64,000 nucleotides of DNA from Terriglobia bacterium (GTDB lineage: Bacteria > Acidobacteriota > Terriglobia > Terriglobales > Acidobacteriaceae): NCBI GenBank assembly GCA_020073565.1, contig JAIQEY010000001.1, positions 124,001-188,000 of the forward strand. The letters run 5' to 3'. This document shows positions 63,970-64,000 of the stretch, piece by piece. The notes beneath the pieces were generated by a model. The model was not told the DNA's origin, made no database searches, and was given only the letters and a program-made list of their open reading frames with translations. Within the stretch, counting starts at the first letter, position 1; the number at the start of each line of letters is the position of its first letter. A program made the translations under genes and the position numbers.

Positions 63970-64000
63970 CTACTGAGGTTCAACGAGCTTGTTCACCATG
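63970..64000 (-). CDS. murG: Last codons of an upstream gene, probably murG (cut by window edge)
   Basis: Only about ten codons are visible before a TAG: ...MVNKLVEPQ. By itself this cannot identify the gene. The conserved order murG-murC in wall/division clusters and the helix-like end suggest UDP-GlcNAc:undecaprenyl-MurNAc transferase MurG, which is otherwise absent here. Confidence 0.45.
   Translation of the reverse strand, partial: MVNKLVEPQ

Overview
The window reads as a GC-rich chromosome segment from an acidobacterium (phylum Acidobacteriota, probably class Terriglobia). The clues are an Oar-like TonB receptor with an N-terminal carboxypeptidase-regulatory fold, a GWxTD-domain lipid-free secreted protein, a two-component kinase descended from the beta-propeller sensor family, and a murG-murC-ftsQ-ftsA-ftsZ cell-division block. 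No rRNA, CRISPR array or insertion sequence was seen. One tRNA is present (tRNA-Lys, CUU).

Layout. Positions 1-6033 hold the start of cheA, a long non-coding stretch, a shortened sensor histidine kinase, a decayed TPR gene and a large GH38 alpha-mannosidase; this part shows several signs of rearrangement. Positions 6137-38040 are one long leftward type VI secretion (T6SS) locus. In transcription order it runs: Ser/Thr kinase-TPR-PEGA giant, tssL, tssM, tssB, tssC, hcp, tagJ, tssA, tssE, tssF, tssG, clpV, an 88-residue orphan, vgrG, a DUF1360 membrane protein, an 82-residue orphan, PAAR, pentapeptide protein, Rhs toxin, SUKH immunity protein, second pentapeptide protein, small membrane protein, a 259-residue orphan, and tssK. 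No TssJ lipoprotein is visible. Two rightward genes (38278-40378) sit divergently from the kinase: an M15-like zinc peptidase and an FHA-membrane-lytic transglycosylase fusion. Both should cut peptidoglycan.

Positions 40379-42236 carry small genes, the tRNA and a PilZ protein. Positions 42476-49603 hold a TonB-type receptor, a second regulatory-domain/beta-barrel protein and a GWxTD protein, all leftward. Positions 49995-52257 encode a MacA-like adaptor and a MacB-type ATPase with no permease beside them. A transpeptidase-type penicillin-binding protein and a DUF885 hydrolase follow. Positions 56200-64000 are the division/wall cluster ftsZ-ftsA-ftsQ, two unrecognised genes, murC and the last codons of probable murG.

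How the parts work together. The T6SS core (TssB/C sheath, Hcp tube, TssE/F/G/K baseplate, TssL/M membrane complex, ClpV recycling) would fire a VgrG-PAAR tip carrying an Rhs cage with a cysteine-rich HNH-type nuclease tip. The SUKH protein should protect the producer. The two pentapeptide proteins share a non-repeat C-terminal tail and bracket the toxin-immunity pair, so they are candidates for loading adaptors. The kinase and the FHA protein suggest phospho-threonine control, and here the FHA domain is wired directly to a lytic transglycosylase, which could couple secretion to local wall opening. The most unusual material is this kinase/FHA-transglycosylase/M15 module, the Rhs island with paired pentapeptide proteins, and the unrecognised T6SS-linked genes at 7541-8320, 8390-8569, 14488-14736 and 17434-17700.
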